Assembly (NCBI RefSeq): GCF_024753135.1
Contig: NZ_JANUGP010000024.1
Coordinates: 62,001 to 126,000 of the forward strand
Length of the DNA: 64,000 nt
Reading direction: 5' to 3'
From: Streptomyces pyxinicus
GTDB taxonomy: Bacteria; Actinomycetota; Actinomycetes; Streptomycetales; Streptomycetaceae
Shown: positions 54,840-64,000 of the stretch, piece after piece
How positions within the stretch are numbered: the first letter of the stretch is position 1
Layout of the letters: every line of letters begins with the position of its first letter
The notes under the pieces: model-generated
The model's input: only the letters and a program-made list of their open reading frames with translations
What the model was told of the DNA's origin: nothing
Database searches by the model: none
Program-made: the position numbers and the translations under genes

Positions 54840-56619
54840 GGGCGTCGGATCCCTTCTGCGGCGCGCTGCCGCCGTTCACGGAAGAGGAAGCGGAGGACGC
54901 GGAGGAGGCCGAGGAGTGGTCTCCTACGGCGAACGTGCTGCCCTCGACCCGGCCGATGTGCACTCCGCCGTTGCTGATGTGGTTGATCTGCTGGATGAAC
55001 TCGCCGGTCTGGTAACCCGCTTCGGCGAGCGCGGCCCGCACTCCGTTGGCCACCCGGTCCTGGATGCTCTTGAGGTAGCGGGAGACGTCCATCTCCTGGA
55101 ACTGCGAGGCGGCCGCCGCCGCGCCCAGCTCACGGACGGACAGGGCGGGCCCGTCCGGCAGCGCGTTCGCGTACCCGCCGGTCAGCAGCCGCCAGCCGTA
55201 GACGGCGGCCTTGCAGACCACCACGAGGGACCGGACCGGTGATCGCGGCACCCCGCCCACCGCCCAGGCCGCCTTGCCGAACAGGCTGTTGCCGCGGAAC
55301 CGGTGGGCGATGCGGTCGGCGTCCTTGAAGTCCTCGCGCACCGGCAGCAGCACGTGCGGGATGACCTCCAGCACCAGCATGCGGCCCTGGGTGTGGATGC
55401 GGACGAAGACGGTGACGACCAGCTCCTCCTCCCAGCCGCTGACCCGGATCCGCAGGAAGTGCCGGCGCTTCTCGGCACCCTCCTCGACCGCGTGCGAACG
55501 GTGCTGCTCGAAGGCGTCCCGGTCGTAGGGCGCGCTCTCACGGCGCAGCAGTCCCTCGGCCGGCAGGAACACGCACTCGTCGACCGCCAGCCAGCGCAGC
55601 CGGTCGCGCACCCCCGGCCCGGCGTACTCGGCGGGCAGCCGGAGCCGTTCCACCAGCGGCCGGATCTTCTCCAGTACCAGCCGGTTGCCGATCGGCTGCT
55701 GCTTCTTCAGGGGGTCGGGCTTCAGCTCGACGGCCAGCACCCAGTCCTCGTGGGCGGCACCGGCCCCGCAGAACGGCCGTGCCTCGTGGTACATGATCAG
55801 CGGGACGTGCTGCTCGGTCCGGATGCGCTGCTTGAGCCACTGGAACCGGCGGCTTTCGCCGCGCTCGGCGGGGTCGGCGGCGGCGTCCGGGAAGCGCTCC
55901 CCGGACAGCTCGCCGGTGATCACGCGCGCGAGCTGTTCGCGCTGGCCGGCCAGGCACAGCGCGATCAGCGCGAAGAGCACCAGCGTGGCCCACGCCTGCC
56001 AGGGCTTGACGCCGGCGCCGAGGGCGTCGCCCGCGAGCCGGAGGGCGTCGCCCGTGGTGGGCGAGTCGGAGGCGTACGGATCGCTGTCGGAGCCGTACGG
56101 GGAGGACGACGAGGACGTGTCGTCCGGTCCGCCGCCGAACGCCGTGAACAGAGTGACCGCGAGCAGGACCGCGAGCACGATCCGGCCCCACCAGCGGAAG
56201 AGGAAGGCGAGTACGAGGCGGTACTGGGGCACCTCCGGGGTACGACCCCGGAGCCAGGCGCCGATCAGGAGATAGACGCCGGGGAACAGATAGACGGTCA
56301 GCGCTCGTCCGGCGAGGGCGAAGCCGACCAGCCACAGCCCCAGCACGGCCCCGGACCACTGGAGTTCCTGGCGGCGGGCGCGCAGCGCGTGGGCGAGGAC
56401 GCGGGCGGCGTCGAGGCCGAAGGAGGGCGCGGCGAACCGCTGTTCGTTGAGGTGGAGTTCCTCGATGACCCGGTCGCGGTAGCCGGGGTCCAGGTAGGTG
56501 CCCGCGCACAGCAGCCGGGTGGCCTCACTGGCGTGCGGCGGCGTGGACGGCGGTGGTGCGGACGATGGCGGTGCGGCAGGCGTCGACTGCGCCTGTCGCG
56601 GCACATGGGCGGTGCTCAC
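54826..56619 (-). CDS. Large membrane protein ending in an amyloid-like motif
   Basis: A 597-residue protein from GTG 56619 (CGGGGGA upstream). Pro/Ala-rich N-terminus (1-35). Membrane helices at about 88-125, 137-165 and 208-228. A large soluble domain (about 240-520) with FRIRVSGWEE-like strands and many charged residues follows. The C-terminus holds HISNGGVHIGRVEGSTFAVG (about 547-566), then a Ser/Ala repeat tail. The motif is shared with the N-terminus of the next gene. No enzyme motif was recognised. Confidence 0.75.
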   Translation of the reverse strand: MSTAHVPRQAQSTPAAPPSSAPPPSTPPHASEATRLLCAGTYLDPGYRDRVIEELHLNEQRFAAPSFGLDAARVLAHALRARRQELQWSGAVLGLWLVGFALAGRALTVYLFPGVYLLIGAWLRGRTPEVPQYRLVLAFLFRWWGRIVLAVLLAVTLFTAFGGGPDDTSSSSSPYGSDSDPYASDSPTTGDALRLAGDALGAGVKPWQAWATLVLFALIALCLAGQREQLARVITGELSGERFPDAAADPAERGESRRFQWLKQRIRTEQHVPLIMYHEARPFCGAGAAHEDWVLAVELKPDPLKKQQPIGNRLVLEKIRPLVERLRLPAEYAGPGVRDRLRWLAVDECVFLPAEGLLRRESAPYDRDAFEQHRSHAVEEGAEKRRHFLRIRVSGWEEELVVTVFVRIHTQGRMLVLEVIPHVLLPVREDFKDADRIAHRFRGNSLFGKAAWAVGGVPRSPVRSLVVVCKAAVYGWRLLTGGYANALPDGPALSVRELGAAAAASQFQEMDVSRYLKSIQDRVANGVRAALAEAGYQTGEFIQQINHISNGGVHIGRVEGSTFAVGDHSSASSASSASSSVNGGSAPQKGSDAHGDE

Positions 56620-56778
56620 GCGATTCCCCCGAGGCGTGGTAAGTCACTTCTCGGCCCGCCGGCTTGGCCGGTCGGCCGGGCAGCTGAGGTGATGAGCCAT
56701 CAGCATAGGGTGACGCGGCGTGCCGGGGGAACCGTTTCCACTTCCTCCGTGACGAGCCCGCACCCGACGGACAGCACG

Positions 56779-56821
56779 ACGCGGGCCCCGCTCCGGAGAA
56801 GAACCGGAACGGGGCCCGCGT
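56779..56821. terminator. Strong terminator downstream of mdh
   Basis: Perfect 12-bp stem: acgcgggccccg (56779-56790) with cggggcccgcgt (56810-56821), with ctccgg/ccgga pairing in the loop. It lies 34 bases after the mdh stop on the minus strand. Confidence 0.9.
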
Positions 56822-56854
56822 GAGAAGACCGGCCGAACCGCCGGACGTCATCCG

Positions 56855-57934
<1,080 letters not shown>

Positions 57935-58060
57935 CTATCGCGCATCCGGCATGCGAGACGTCCGGGGCCGTGTGGCTCACCCCACAAGGGGATCACCGGG
58001 CATGCCCGGTATCCCGGCACCCATGCGCGCCGCCTCCCCCGTTTCCTCCGGACCGTGCCC

Positions 58061-59365
58061 CTACTGCGTGCAGGCCGTCCGTCCCGTCGCCAGGGTCGCG
58101 CACGCCTTGGCCTGTACCGCGTCCCGTACGGCGACCATCGGGGTGTAGGCGATGGTGTCGCCGACGGCGGTGATGTCCCCGCGCTCCCGGGTGCCGCCCA
58201 CCGTCAGCCGCACCTCGTCGCCCTGCGCGGCGCCGGTGATCCGGCCCCAGGCGGTGCCGCAGGTCTTGCTGTAGCGGACCTCCAGGACGGTGCCGCCCAG
58301 GGTGGCGGACTTGGCCGTGGTCACCAGGTCCCCGCTGCACCCCATGGCCTCGGCGTCCTTGCCGTCGCAGGCGGCCCCGGAGCACTTCACGCCCGGCGGC
58401 AGGCTCACCCGGCTGCCGGCGGACGGGGAGGGCGACCGGCCGGGGGCCTTCTTCTCGCCGCCGGTACCGGTGACGAGGAGGACACCGCCGATGAGGACGA
58501 GCGTGCCGACCAGCCCGGCGAGGAACATGAACAGCCGCTGCCGGCCCGGGTTTCCGGGGGGCGCGGGGGGTGCGGGCCGCGGGGCGGCGGGCTGCCCGGC
58601 GTACGAGGGGGCCGGGTGGGACGTGGGGGACGTTTCGGACGTGTCCGTGGCATCCGTTCCCGGCGTACCCGTGGCCGGGACATCGGTGCCGCTCGGGGTG
58701 AGCGGTGCGCCCGCCGTCCCCGCCGTCCCCGCCGTCCCGGAGGCGTCGTCGGCCCGGACCGGAGCCCGGCGGCCCGCCTTCGAGGGCCCCTGGTACCCGG
58801 CCAGCCCCCAGGAGTTGCCCCCGGACGCGGAGACGCCGTCCGGTCGCGCCACGCGCCAGGAGTTCCGGACCCCGTCGCCCTCCTCGTCCACCGGGTCCGG
58901 CTTGGAGAGGTCGGGCCGGTCCACGATCGGCCGGGCGCCCCGCCCGGGCTCCCGTACGGCCTCCCGCGCGCCGGTGCCGCTTTCCTCCGGCCGGCCGCCG
59001 GGAGGGGCCGGGGAGCCGGCCGTACCCGGTGTGTCCAGGGCCTGGCGGGCCTGCGCGACGCGTATCGCGTCCATCGTGCTGTCATGCCGCATATCCGCCC
59101 GGCTCCAGGCGCGTTCGGCCAGTTCCCACAGGGTGATGAGAGGGACGGTGCTGGTGCCGGTGGCTTCGGCGAGGGCGACGACGGCGCCCTTGGGCGCGAG
59201 CAGCCGGCCGCCCAGGTACCGCTCCCAGGACGCCCTGCCGTAGCCGGTGCGGTCGGCCAGTGCGGCGACGCCCAGGCCGCTGTGGTCCACGAGCCGGCGC
59301 AACCGCTCGGTGAACTCCTTGATCTGCGGGTCCAGATCCTCGGGCAACGCCTTCCAGCGAGGCAT
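58061..59365 (-). CDS. XRE-type membrane regulator with DUF2690 domain
   Basis: A 434-residue protein. Residues 1-85 form a helix-turn-helix domain (LRRLVDHSGLGVAALADRTG, YGRASWERYLGGRLLAPKG). Residues about 100-275 are a long disordered linker rich in Pro, Gly and Thr. A membrane helix lies at about 288-310 (LFMFLAGLVGTLVLIGGVLL). The exported DUF2690 domain (about 330-434) has paired cysteines (GVKCSGAACDGKDAEAMGC, YSKTCGTAWGRI). It looks like a one-component system joining an outside sensor to DNA binding. ATG 59365 begins MPRWKALPEDLDPQIKEF. Confidence 0.85.
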   Translation of the reverse strand: MPRWKALPEDLDPQIKEFTERLRRLVDHSGLGVAALADRTGYGRASWERYLGGRLLAPKGAVVALAEATGTSTVPLITLWELAERAWSRADMRHDSTMDAIRVAQARQALDTPGTAGSPAPPGGRPEESGTGAREAVREPGRGARPIVDRPDLSKPDPVDEEGDGVRNSWRVARPDGVSASGGNSWGLAGYQGPSKAGRRAPVRADDASGTAGTAGTAGAPLTPSGTDVPATGTPGTDATDTSETSPTSHPAPSYAGQPAAPRPAPPAPPGNPGRQRLFMFLAGLVGTLVLIGGVLLVTGTGGEKKAPGRSPSPSAGSRVSLPPGVKCSGAACDGKDAEAMGCSGDLVTTAKSATLGGTVLEVRYSKTCGTAWGRITGAAQGDEVRLTVGGTRERGDITAVGDTIAYTPMVAVRDAVQAKACATLATGRTACTQ

Positions 59366-59396
59366 CGTCTCCCCCCTCTTCCCCCGGCCCGGGGTC

Positions 59397-59924
59397 CTAC
59401 TTGGTGAGCGTGACGTGCAGGGTGTCCTTCAGGAACGGGATCTGCAGGATCGGGTCCGGCTGGGCCATCAGCGACAGCATGACGATGGCCAGGCCGAGCA
59501 CGCCGTAGGTGGTGATGTCCGTGAAACGGGAGCGCACGGCGAGCATGCCGACGCTGGGCAGGAACCAGCGCAGGGCCGCCCCGGCCAGCAGGGCGGCGCC
59601 GATCAGCAGGGTGCCGTAGCGGAACACGTCGAGCGCGGTGAGCAGCAGGCCGAGGGCGACCGCCGAGAGCACGACCAGCACGGGCCACTGCCGGGCGGGC
59701 GCCGGGGCGTCACCGGGCGCGGCCCGGCCGCCGCCCTCGGGGCGCGCGGTGTCCCTGGTGAACAGCGGGAAGCGCCGGGTGACGCGGCGCGGGCGCCCCT
59801 GGGCGTCGGGGGCGCTGATCGCGTCCCGCACGGTCGGCTCCGGCCCCGCTTCCCCACGCGGTTCCGCACCCGCTGCCCCGCGCGGTTCCGCTCCCGCTCC
59901 CCTGCGGGTGTCCTCAGCCGGCAC
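59397..59924 (-). CDS. DUF3017 membrane protein
   Basis: A 175-residue protein with a long disordered N-terminus (1-78, containing repeated EPRG) and three membrane helices in the C-terminal half (about 80-100, 105-120, 140-155), the DUF3017 core ([20 protein letters not shown]). Start GTG 59924 overlaps the folD stop by 11 bases. DUF3017 genes follow folD in many actinobacteria. Function unknown. Confidence 0.85.
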   Translation of the reverse strand: MPAEDTRRGAGAEPRGAAGAEPRGEAGPEPTVRDAISAPDAQGRPRRVTRRFPLFTRDTARPEGGGRAAPGDAPAPARQWPVLVVLSAVALGLLLTALDVFRYGTLLIGAALLAGAALRWFLPSVGMLAVRSRFTDITTYGVLGLAIVMLSLMAQPDPILQIPFLKDTLHVTLTK

Positions 59925-60768
59925 TGCGCTCGGCCGCCTCGACCACGTTCGCCAGCAGCAGGGCCCGGGTCATCGGGCCGACGCCGCCGGGGTTGGGGGA
60001 GATCCAGCCGGCCACCTCGGCCACGTCCGGGTGGACGTCGCCGACGATCCGGCCCTCGGCGTTGCGCGAGACGCCGACGTCCAGGACGGCCGCGCCCGGC
60101 TTGACGTCCTCGGCGCGGATCAGGTGCGGGGAGCCGGCCGCCGCGATGACGATGTCGGCCCGCTTGAGGTGGGCGGACAGATCGCGAGTGCCGGTGTGGC
60201 ACTGGGTCACGGTGGCGTTCTCGCTGCGCCGGGTGAGCAGCAGCGGCATCGGGCGGCCGATGGTGACGCCGCGGCCGACGACCACGACCTCGGCGCCCTT
60301 GATCTCCACGCCGTGCCGGCGCAGCAGGGTGAGGATGCCGTTGGGGGTGCAGGGCAGCGGGGCGGGCTCGTTGAGCACCAGCCGGCCGAGGTTCGTCGGG
60401 TGCAGGCCGTCGGCGTCCTTGGCGGGGTCCATCAGCTCCAGGACGCGGTTCTCGTCGATGCCCTTGGGCAGCGGAAGCTGGACGATGTAGCCGGTGCAGG
60501 CCGGGTCCTCGTTCAGCTCGCGGACGACCGCCTCGATCTCCTCCTGGGTGGCCGTGGCGGGCAGCTCGCGCTGGATGGAGTTGATGCCGATCTGCTTGCT
60601 GTCGCGGTGCTTGCCGGCGACGTACTTGTGACTGCCGGGATCGTCGCCGACCAGGATCGTGCCGAGGCCGGGCGTGACGCCCTTCTCCTTCAGCGCCGCC
60701 ACGCGGGCGGTCAGATCGGACTTGATCGCGGCTGCGGCGGCCTTGCCATCGAGAATCTGGGCGGTCAT
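59914..60768 (-). CDS. folD: Methylenetetrahydrofolate dehydrogenase/cyclohydrolase
   Basis: A 284-residue bifunctional enzyme interconverting methylene-, methenyl- and 10-formyl-THF. Family motifs are [20 protein letters not shown] (catalytic Lys), [28 protein letters not shown] and [19 protein letters not shown]. It feeds purine and formyl-Met synthesis and complements glyA. No pfl riboswitch was seen in its leader, unlike glyA. ATG 60768. Confidence 0.96.
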   Translation of the reverse strand: MTAQILDGKAAAAAIKSDLTARVAALKEKGVTPGLGTILVGDDPGSHKYVAGKHRDSKQIGINSIQRELPATATQEEIEAVVRELNEDPACTGYIVQLPLPKGIDENRVLELMDPAKDADGLHPTNLGRLVLNEPAPLPCTPNGILTLLRRHGVEIKGAEVVVVGRGVTIGRPMPLLLTRRSENATVTQCHTGTRDLSAHLKRADIVIAAAGSPHLIRAEDVKPGAAVLDVGVSRNAEGRIVGDVHPDVAEVAGWISPNPGGVGPMTRALLLANVVEAAERSAG

Positions 60769-61030
60769 ACACCCATCCTCCCGGATGACCGGCCCCCGGT
60801 ACCAATCCGGGGGGCCGGGAGGCCGTGCGTCCGGGCCGGTTCTGTCACGGGTTGATCATGGATGTTGCGCTTGCACAACGGCTCACCCGTACGGCTGGAC
60901 AAATTTCGGCCTTTCCCCCGACGATGAGCGACGCAATACCGCGGTCTGGTTGGGGGGCAAACCGCTCGGATCCCGCTGTTCCTCCGTGCCTTCCGCGCCG
61001 TCCCCGAAGTGTCAACGGAGGAATCTCGCC
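60769..61030. other. Divergent intergenic region between folD and the RDD gene
   Basis: About 260 bases with no gene. An imperfect palindrome gttgcgcttgcacaac at 60864-60879 could be a regulator site. A gc-rich inverted block (gaccggcccccggtacc... near 60787-60820) is close to the folD start. No promoter could be assigned. Confidence 0.45.
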
Positions 61031-61597
61031 ATGAGTTTCGGCTCGCCCAATCCCGGCTACGGCCAGCCCCAGGACCCCCAGCAGCCCTACGGCTACCCGC
61101 AGCAGGGCCAGCCCGGCTACGGCTACCCGCAACAGCCCGGCGGTGTGCCGCCGCAGGCCGGTTACGGCTACCCGCAGCAGCCCGCCGGTTACGACTACCA
61201 GCCCGCCCAGCCGCCGTACGCGAACTGGGGCCAGCGCTTCCTGGGGACGCTGGTGGACGGCCTCGTGTTCCTCGTGCCGTACCTTCTGGTCATGTTCGGC
61301 AAGGGGACTCCCGCACTGGTGATAGTCGGGGCCCTGATCATCATCGGCCTCGCGATATGGCAGTTGATCATGGAGGGCCGCACCGGCCAGACGCTCGGCA
61401 AGAAGGCGGTCGGCATCCGGCTGGTCCGGGAGATCGACGGACAGCCGCTCGGCGTCGGCATGGCGTTCGTCCGCCGCATCGCGCACTTCCTGGACAGCCT
61501 CGCCTGCTACATCGGCTGGCTGTGGCCGGCGTGGGACGCCAAGCGCCAGACGTTCGCCGACAAGGTGTGCTCGTCGATCGTGATCCGCTCGGCCTGA
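61031..61597 (+). CDS. RDD family membrane protein
   Basis: A 188-residue protein. Residues 1-65 are a Gly/Tyr/Pro/Gln-rich tail with GYGYPQQ repeats. The RDD domain follows: NWGQRFLGTLVDGLVFLVPY, then ALIIIGLAIWQLIMEGRTGQ, TLGKKAVGIRLV, and a last helix near the C-terminus. ATG 61031 has GGAGG at a spacing of nine. Function unknown; RDD proteins are small channels or sensors by guess. A hairpin terminator follows. Confidence 0.88.
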   Translation: MSFGSPNPGYGQPQDPQQPYGYPQQGQPGYGYPQQPGGVPPQAGYGYPQQPAGYDYQPAQPPYANWGQRFLGTLVDGLVFLVPYLLVMFGKGTPALVIVGALIIIGLAIWQLIMEGRTGQTLGKKAVGIRLVREIDGQPLGVGMAFVRRIAHFLDSLACYIGWLWPAWDAKRQTFADKVCSSIVIRSA

Positions 61598-61644
61598 TCG
61601 CCAACGGTCGGGTCATACCGACACGTTCACGCCAAACACCGTCA

Positions 61645-61682
61645 AGGGCCGTGTCTCACCCGCGCAGGGGAGGCACGGCCCT
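61645..61682. terminator. Hairpin terminator after the RDD gene
   Basis: agggccgtgtctc (61645-61657) pairs with gaggcacggccct (61670-61682) with one G-U pair, around a 12-base loop. Confidence 0.85.
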
Positions 61683-61737
61683 GGTGCTTTCGCCCTACTC
61701 TGACCGGGTAGCCGTCAGGCACACGGGGAGACGCACC

Positions 61738-62481
61738 TTGTACAGCATCATCGTCGTACCTCCGCCGACCACGGAGGCCCGGCAGCCGCGCCCGCAGATC
61801 CGGCTCGCCCCCGGTGAGCGCCTCAGTTTCGGCCGCGCCGCCGACAGCGCACTGCGCGTCCCGCACGACGGGGTCTCGCGCCGGGCCGGCGAGATCGGCG
61901 CCCAGGGCGCGTTCTGGACGCTGAGCAACCTGTCCACCCGGCACACCTACGTCGTGGAGAACCCGGAGGGCGCCGGCGAGCACGTCAAGGTCGGCCCGGG
62001 CCGGCTCGACGCGCCCGTGCCGTTCGAGTTCTCCCGCGTCGTGCTGCCCGCCGCCGGGGACCTGCTGGCGATCGAGGTGTGGGCGCCGCGCCACGACTAC
62101 CTGAGCGCGGGCGGCGGGCCGGACGGCGACACCACCGCCCCGGCCTTCTCCGTGGACCGCACCAAGCGCTACTTCGCCGTCCTGGCCGCCCTGTGCGAGC
62201 CCCGGCTGCGCGGCGACCCGCACGCCCCGCTGCCCACCGTCGACCAGGTCGCCGACCGGCTCAGACCCGGGTGGCCGGCCGCCTCGCGCACCTCGGTGCA
62301 GTGGAACATCGACTACCTGGCGGTGAAGCTGCGGCTCAAGCCGGGCCCGGACACCGCCGACCCCGGCCCCCGCCTCAACGGCAAGAAGGAGTCGCTGGTC
62401 TCGCTGGCGCTCCGCTTCGACCTCGTACGCGAGGACGACCTGATCGTCCTGGCCGCGCGGCCGGCCCGGGCCACCCGGTGA
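61738..62481 (+). CDS. FHA-domain protein coupled to a Ser/Thr kinase
   Basis: A 247-residue cytoplasmic protein with an N-terminal FHA fold, which binds phosphothreonine: ERLSFGRAADSALRVPHDGV, then SRRAGEI and WTLSNLSTRHTYVV. The SxxH motif is partly altered (SRRA). The C-terminal half (about 130-247) is a winged-helix-like region (LPTVDQVADRLRPGWPAASR). The only good start is TTG 61738, with GGGGAG at a spacing of seven; no ATG or GTG fits. The stop overlaps the kinase start (GTGA), so the pair is made together and probably acts together. Confidence 0.8.
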   Translation: MYSIIVVPPPTTEARQPRPQIRLAPGERLSFGRAADSALRVPHDGVSRRAGEIGAQGAFWTLSNLSTRHTYVVENPEGAGEHVKVGPGRLDAPVPFEFSRVVLPAAGDLLAIEVWAPRHDYLSAGGGPDGDTTAPAFSVDRTKRYFAVLAALCEPRLRGDPHAPLPTVDQVADRLRPGWPAASRTSVQWNIDYLAVKLRLKPGPDTADPGPRLNGKKESLVSLALRFDLVREDDLIVLAARPARATR

Positions 62482-64000
62482 CCGTCCCGTACGCCGTCCC
62501 GGTGCCGCGCGGCTACCGGGTCGGCGGCTGGGAGGTGCGCCGGCCCCTCGCGACGGGCGCGTTCGGCAGCGTGTACGAGGCCCGGCGCACCGGCCCCGGG
62601 GGCGGCGGCCTGCCGGAGACGGCCGCGCTGAAGTTCCTGCCGACCGGCACCGGCACCCCGCGTCGCCTCACCCACCTGCGCGAACTGGTCGAGCGGGAGG
62701 TGCGGCTGCACCGCCGGCTGCGCCGCCCCCGGCTGATCCGCATGTACGAGACCCTCACCGTGGACGACCCGGACCACCCGGCCCTGGACGGCGCCACCGT
62801 GCTCGTCCTGGAGAAGGCCGAAGGCTCGCTGGCCGCCCTGCTCGCCGCCGCACCGCGGCCCGCCGCCGGTCCCGTCCTCCTCGCCCAGATCTGCGAGGGC
62901 CTGCTCCAGCTCCACCACGCGGGCTGGGTGCACGGCGACCTGAAACCGGCCAACGTGCTGCTGATGCGGGACGGTTCGGCCCGGCTGGCCGACTTCAACA
63001 TGGCCGCCGAACTGGAGGGCACGCACGCCTACTCCCCCGCGTTCTCCACGCCGGACTACACCCCGCCCGAGCTGCTGTGGTCCGAGATCGACGAGCGGGG
63101 CCGCCGGATCCGCCCCTCGGCCGACGTCTGGGCCTTCGGCGTCCTCGCCCATCTGGTCCTCACCGGTGCCTTCCCGCTGTCCGGCGGCACCCCGGCGGCC
63201 CGCCGGGACGCGGCCGTGGCCTACGCCCGCGGCACCGACGACCTGCGGCTGGCCGCCGGACTGCCGTCCTGCTGGCGGGAGATCCTCCAGGACTGCCTGA
63301 CCCGCACCCACACCGACCGGGTCGGCACGGAGGCGCTGCTGCGCCGGGTGGTGGCGGCAGCGGGCACGACCCGCCCGCCGCGCGTCCTCCGACCGCCCGG
63401 CCGCCGCACACAGCTCCTGTTCGGCGCCGCACTCACCGCGACCGCCCTGGCCGCCCTCGGCTACGGCATCGGCGCCCTGCCCCACGACCGGCCGACGGCG
63501 ACACCACTGCCGGGTCCCGTCGCCCCCGCCACCTACGGCTCCGCCGAACTCCGCACCGACCAGGGCGTGCCCCCGTCGTACCGGCCGCTCATCGTGGACG
63601 CCGCGCACGCCTGCCCGAACACGCACGTCACGCCCGCCCTGATCGCCGCCATGCTGAAGGCGGAGAGCGACTTCGACCCCGCCCTGTCCGACCCGGCCCA
63701 CGACGAGTACGGCATCGCCCGCTGGACCCCGCGGGTGCTGCGCTACTGGATCCGCGCGGACGGCCGCCCGGCGGACACCATCCCCCGTCCGCCGTTCACC
63801 GCCGCCGTCTCGATCCCGGCGATGGGCCGCTACCTGTGCTTCATCGCCCCGAACCTGAGACCGGGCCTCCCCGGCGACCAGCGCGTCCTGATCGCCGCGG
63901 CCTACCGCACGTCTTTCCGCAAGGTGAACGGCGCGGGCGGGGTCCCCCCGAAGTACCGCGAGTACTGCGACCGGGTCGCCCTCTACCTCGGGAAGTACAC
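62478..64000 (+). CDS. Receptor-type Ser/Thr protein kinase with extracellular SLT-like domain, 3' end cut
   Basis: 507 codons are present; the frame is open at the right edge. The kinase domain is about 12-295: Gly-loop TGAFGSVYEA, Lys52 in ALKFL, catalytic loop HGDLKPANVLL (Asp154). DFG is replaced by DFN (172-174) and APE by PPE. A membrane helix lies at about 313-334 (LLFGAALTATALAALGYGIG). The outer part (about 375-507) resembles a lytic transglycosylase: VTPALIAAMLKAESDFDPAL with the Glu396 motif and later YLCFIAPNLRPGLPGDQ. GTG 62478 overlaps the FHA gene stop. It may sense or cut peptidoglycan and phosphorylate a target bound by the FHA protein. Confidence 0.85.
   Translation, partial: MTVPYAVPVPRGYRVGGWEVRRPLATGAFGSVYEARRTGPGGGGLPETAALKFLPTGTGTPRRLTHLRELVEREVRLHRRLRRPRLIRMYETLTVDDPDHPALDGATVLVLEKAEGSLAALLAAAPRPAAGPVLLAQICEGLLQLHHAGWVHGDLKPANVLLMRDGSARLADFNMAAELEGTHAYSPAFSTPDYTPPELLWSEIDERGRRIRPSADVWAFGVLAHLVLTGAFPLSGGTPAARRDAAVAYARGTDDLRLAAGLPSCWREILQDCLTRTHTDRVGTEALLRRVVAAAGTTRPPRVLRPPGRRTQLLFGAALTATALAALGYGIGALPHDRPTATPLPGPVAPATYGSAELRTDQGVPPSYRPLIVDAAHACPNTHVTPALIAAMLKAESDFDPALSDPAHDEYGIARWTPRVLRYWIRADGRPADTIPRPPFTAAVSIPAMGRYLCFIAPNLRPGLPGDQRVLIAAAYRTSFRKVNGAGGVPPKYREYCDRVALYLGKY

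Noticed and set aside
60769-60900. Second pfl riboswitch in front of folD
   Set aside because: The conserved GTGACTGGC and CGCCTGGGC blocks are absent from the folD leader.

Overview
The window is chromosomal DNA of a Streptomyces or a very close relative. It has very high GC with strongly GC-biased third codon positions, frequent GTG starts, GTGA/ATGA start-stop overlaps, and typical actinobacterial families (DUF397, DUF6879, XRE-DUF5753, DUF3017, DUF4328, TM2, SCO4848-type membrane protein). The order of the housekeeping genes (acyl-CoA mutase, GH20 hexosaminidase, sdhCDAB, D-Ala-D-Ala carboxypeptidase, trpS, glyA, betaine genes, mdh, folD, Ser/Thr kinase) resembles, from memory, the S. coelicolor core around SCO4869 to SCO4820 read backwards. 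No rRNA, tRNA, CRISPR array or replication origin was seen.

Layout. 0-3.3 kb: 5' end of an acyl-CoA mutase, an L,D-transpeptidase lipoprotein, and an ECF sigma factor coupled to a membrane partner. 3.9-8.6 kb: an ABC exporter followed by proteins with two and three NUDIX domains. 8.8-12.6 kb: small unknowns, a GH20 beta-N-acetylhexosaminidase and a degenerate OHCU-decarboxylase-like protein. 12.7-16.2 kb: succinate dehydrogenase sdhCDAB with a strong terminator. 16.2-20.6 kb: TM2/DUF2752 proteins, a VOC protein, a TetR-controlled three-gene unit with clear operators, and a Uma2 protein. 20.6-28.9 kb: a peptide-type solute-binding protein, cell-wall carboxypeptidase, YihY protein, DprE1/DprE2-like pair, 2'-5' RNA ligase-like protein and trpS. 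29.0-29.7 kb: a non-coding block of direct repeats. 29.7-36.6 kb: glyA behind a ZTP (pfl) riboswitch, ornithine aminotransferase, a glutathionylspermidine-synthase-like enzyme with a lipoprotein partner, a DMT transporter and a MocR regulator.

36.7-44.0 kb is an accessory island, less GC-rich in places. It carries three DUF6879 genes, an intact and a decayed small cysteine protein, two XRE-DUF5753 regulators, two intact DUF397 genes and one interrupted by an in-frame TGA, a transposase remnant, and a coupled three-gene set ending in a protein with two helix-turn-helix-like repeats.

44.0-64.0 kb returns to conserved sequence: AhpD-like and PEP-mutase-like enzymes; one operon for choline oxidation and glycine betaine uptake (betB, betA, ATPase, fused permease, binding protein); a three-gene unit in which a membrane protein and its small neighbour share a short amyloid-like motif; mdh with a palindrome resembling a TamR site; an XRE-DUF2690 membrane regulator; folD-DUF3017; an RDD protein; and an FHA protein coupled to a receptor kinase with an extracellular lytic-transglycosylase-like domain, cut by the window end.

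Metabolically the window joins TCA-cycle genes (sdh, mdh), one-carbon/folate genes (glyA with ZTP sensing, folD), osmoprotection (bet operon) and cell-wall functions (L,D-transpeptidase, carboxypeptidase, hexosaminidase, kinase with SLT domain).
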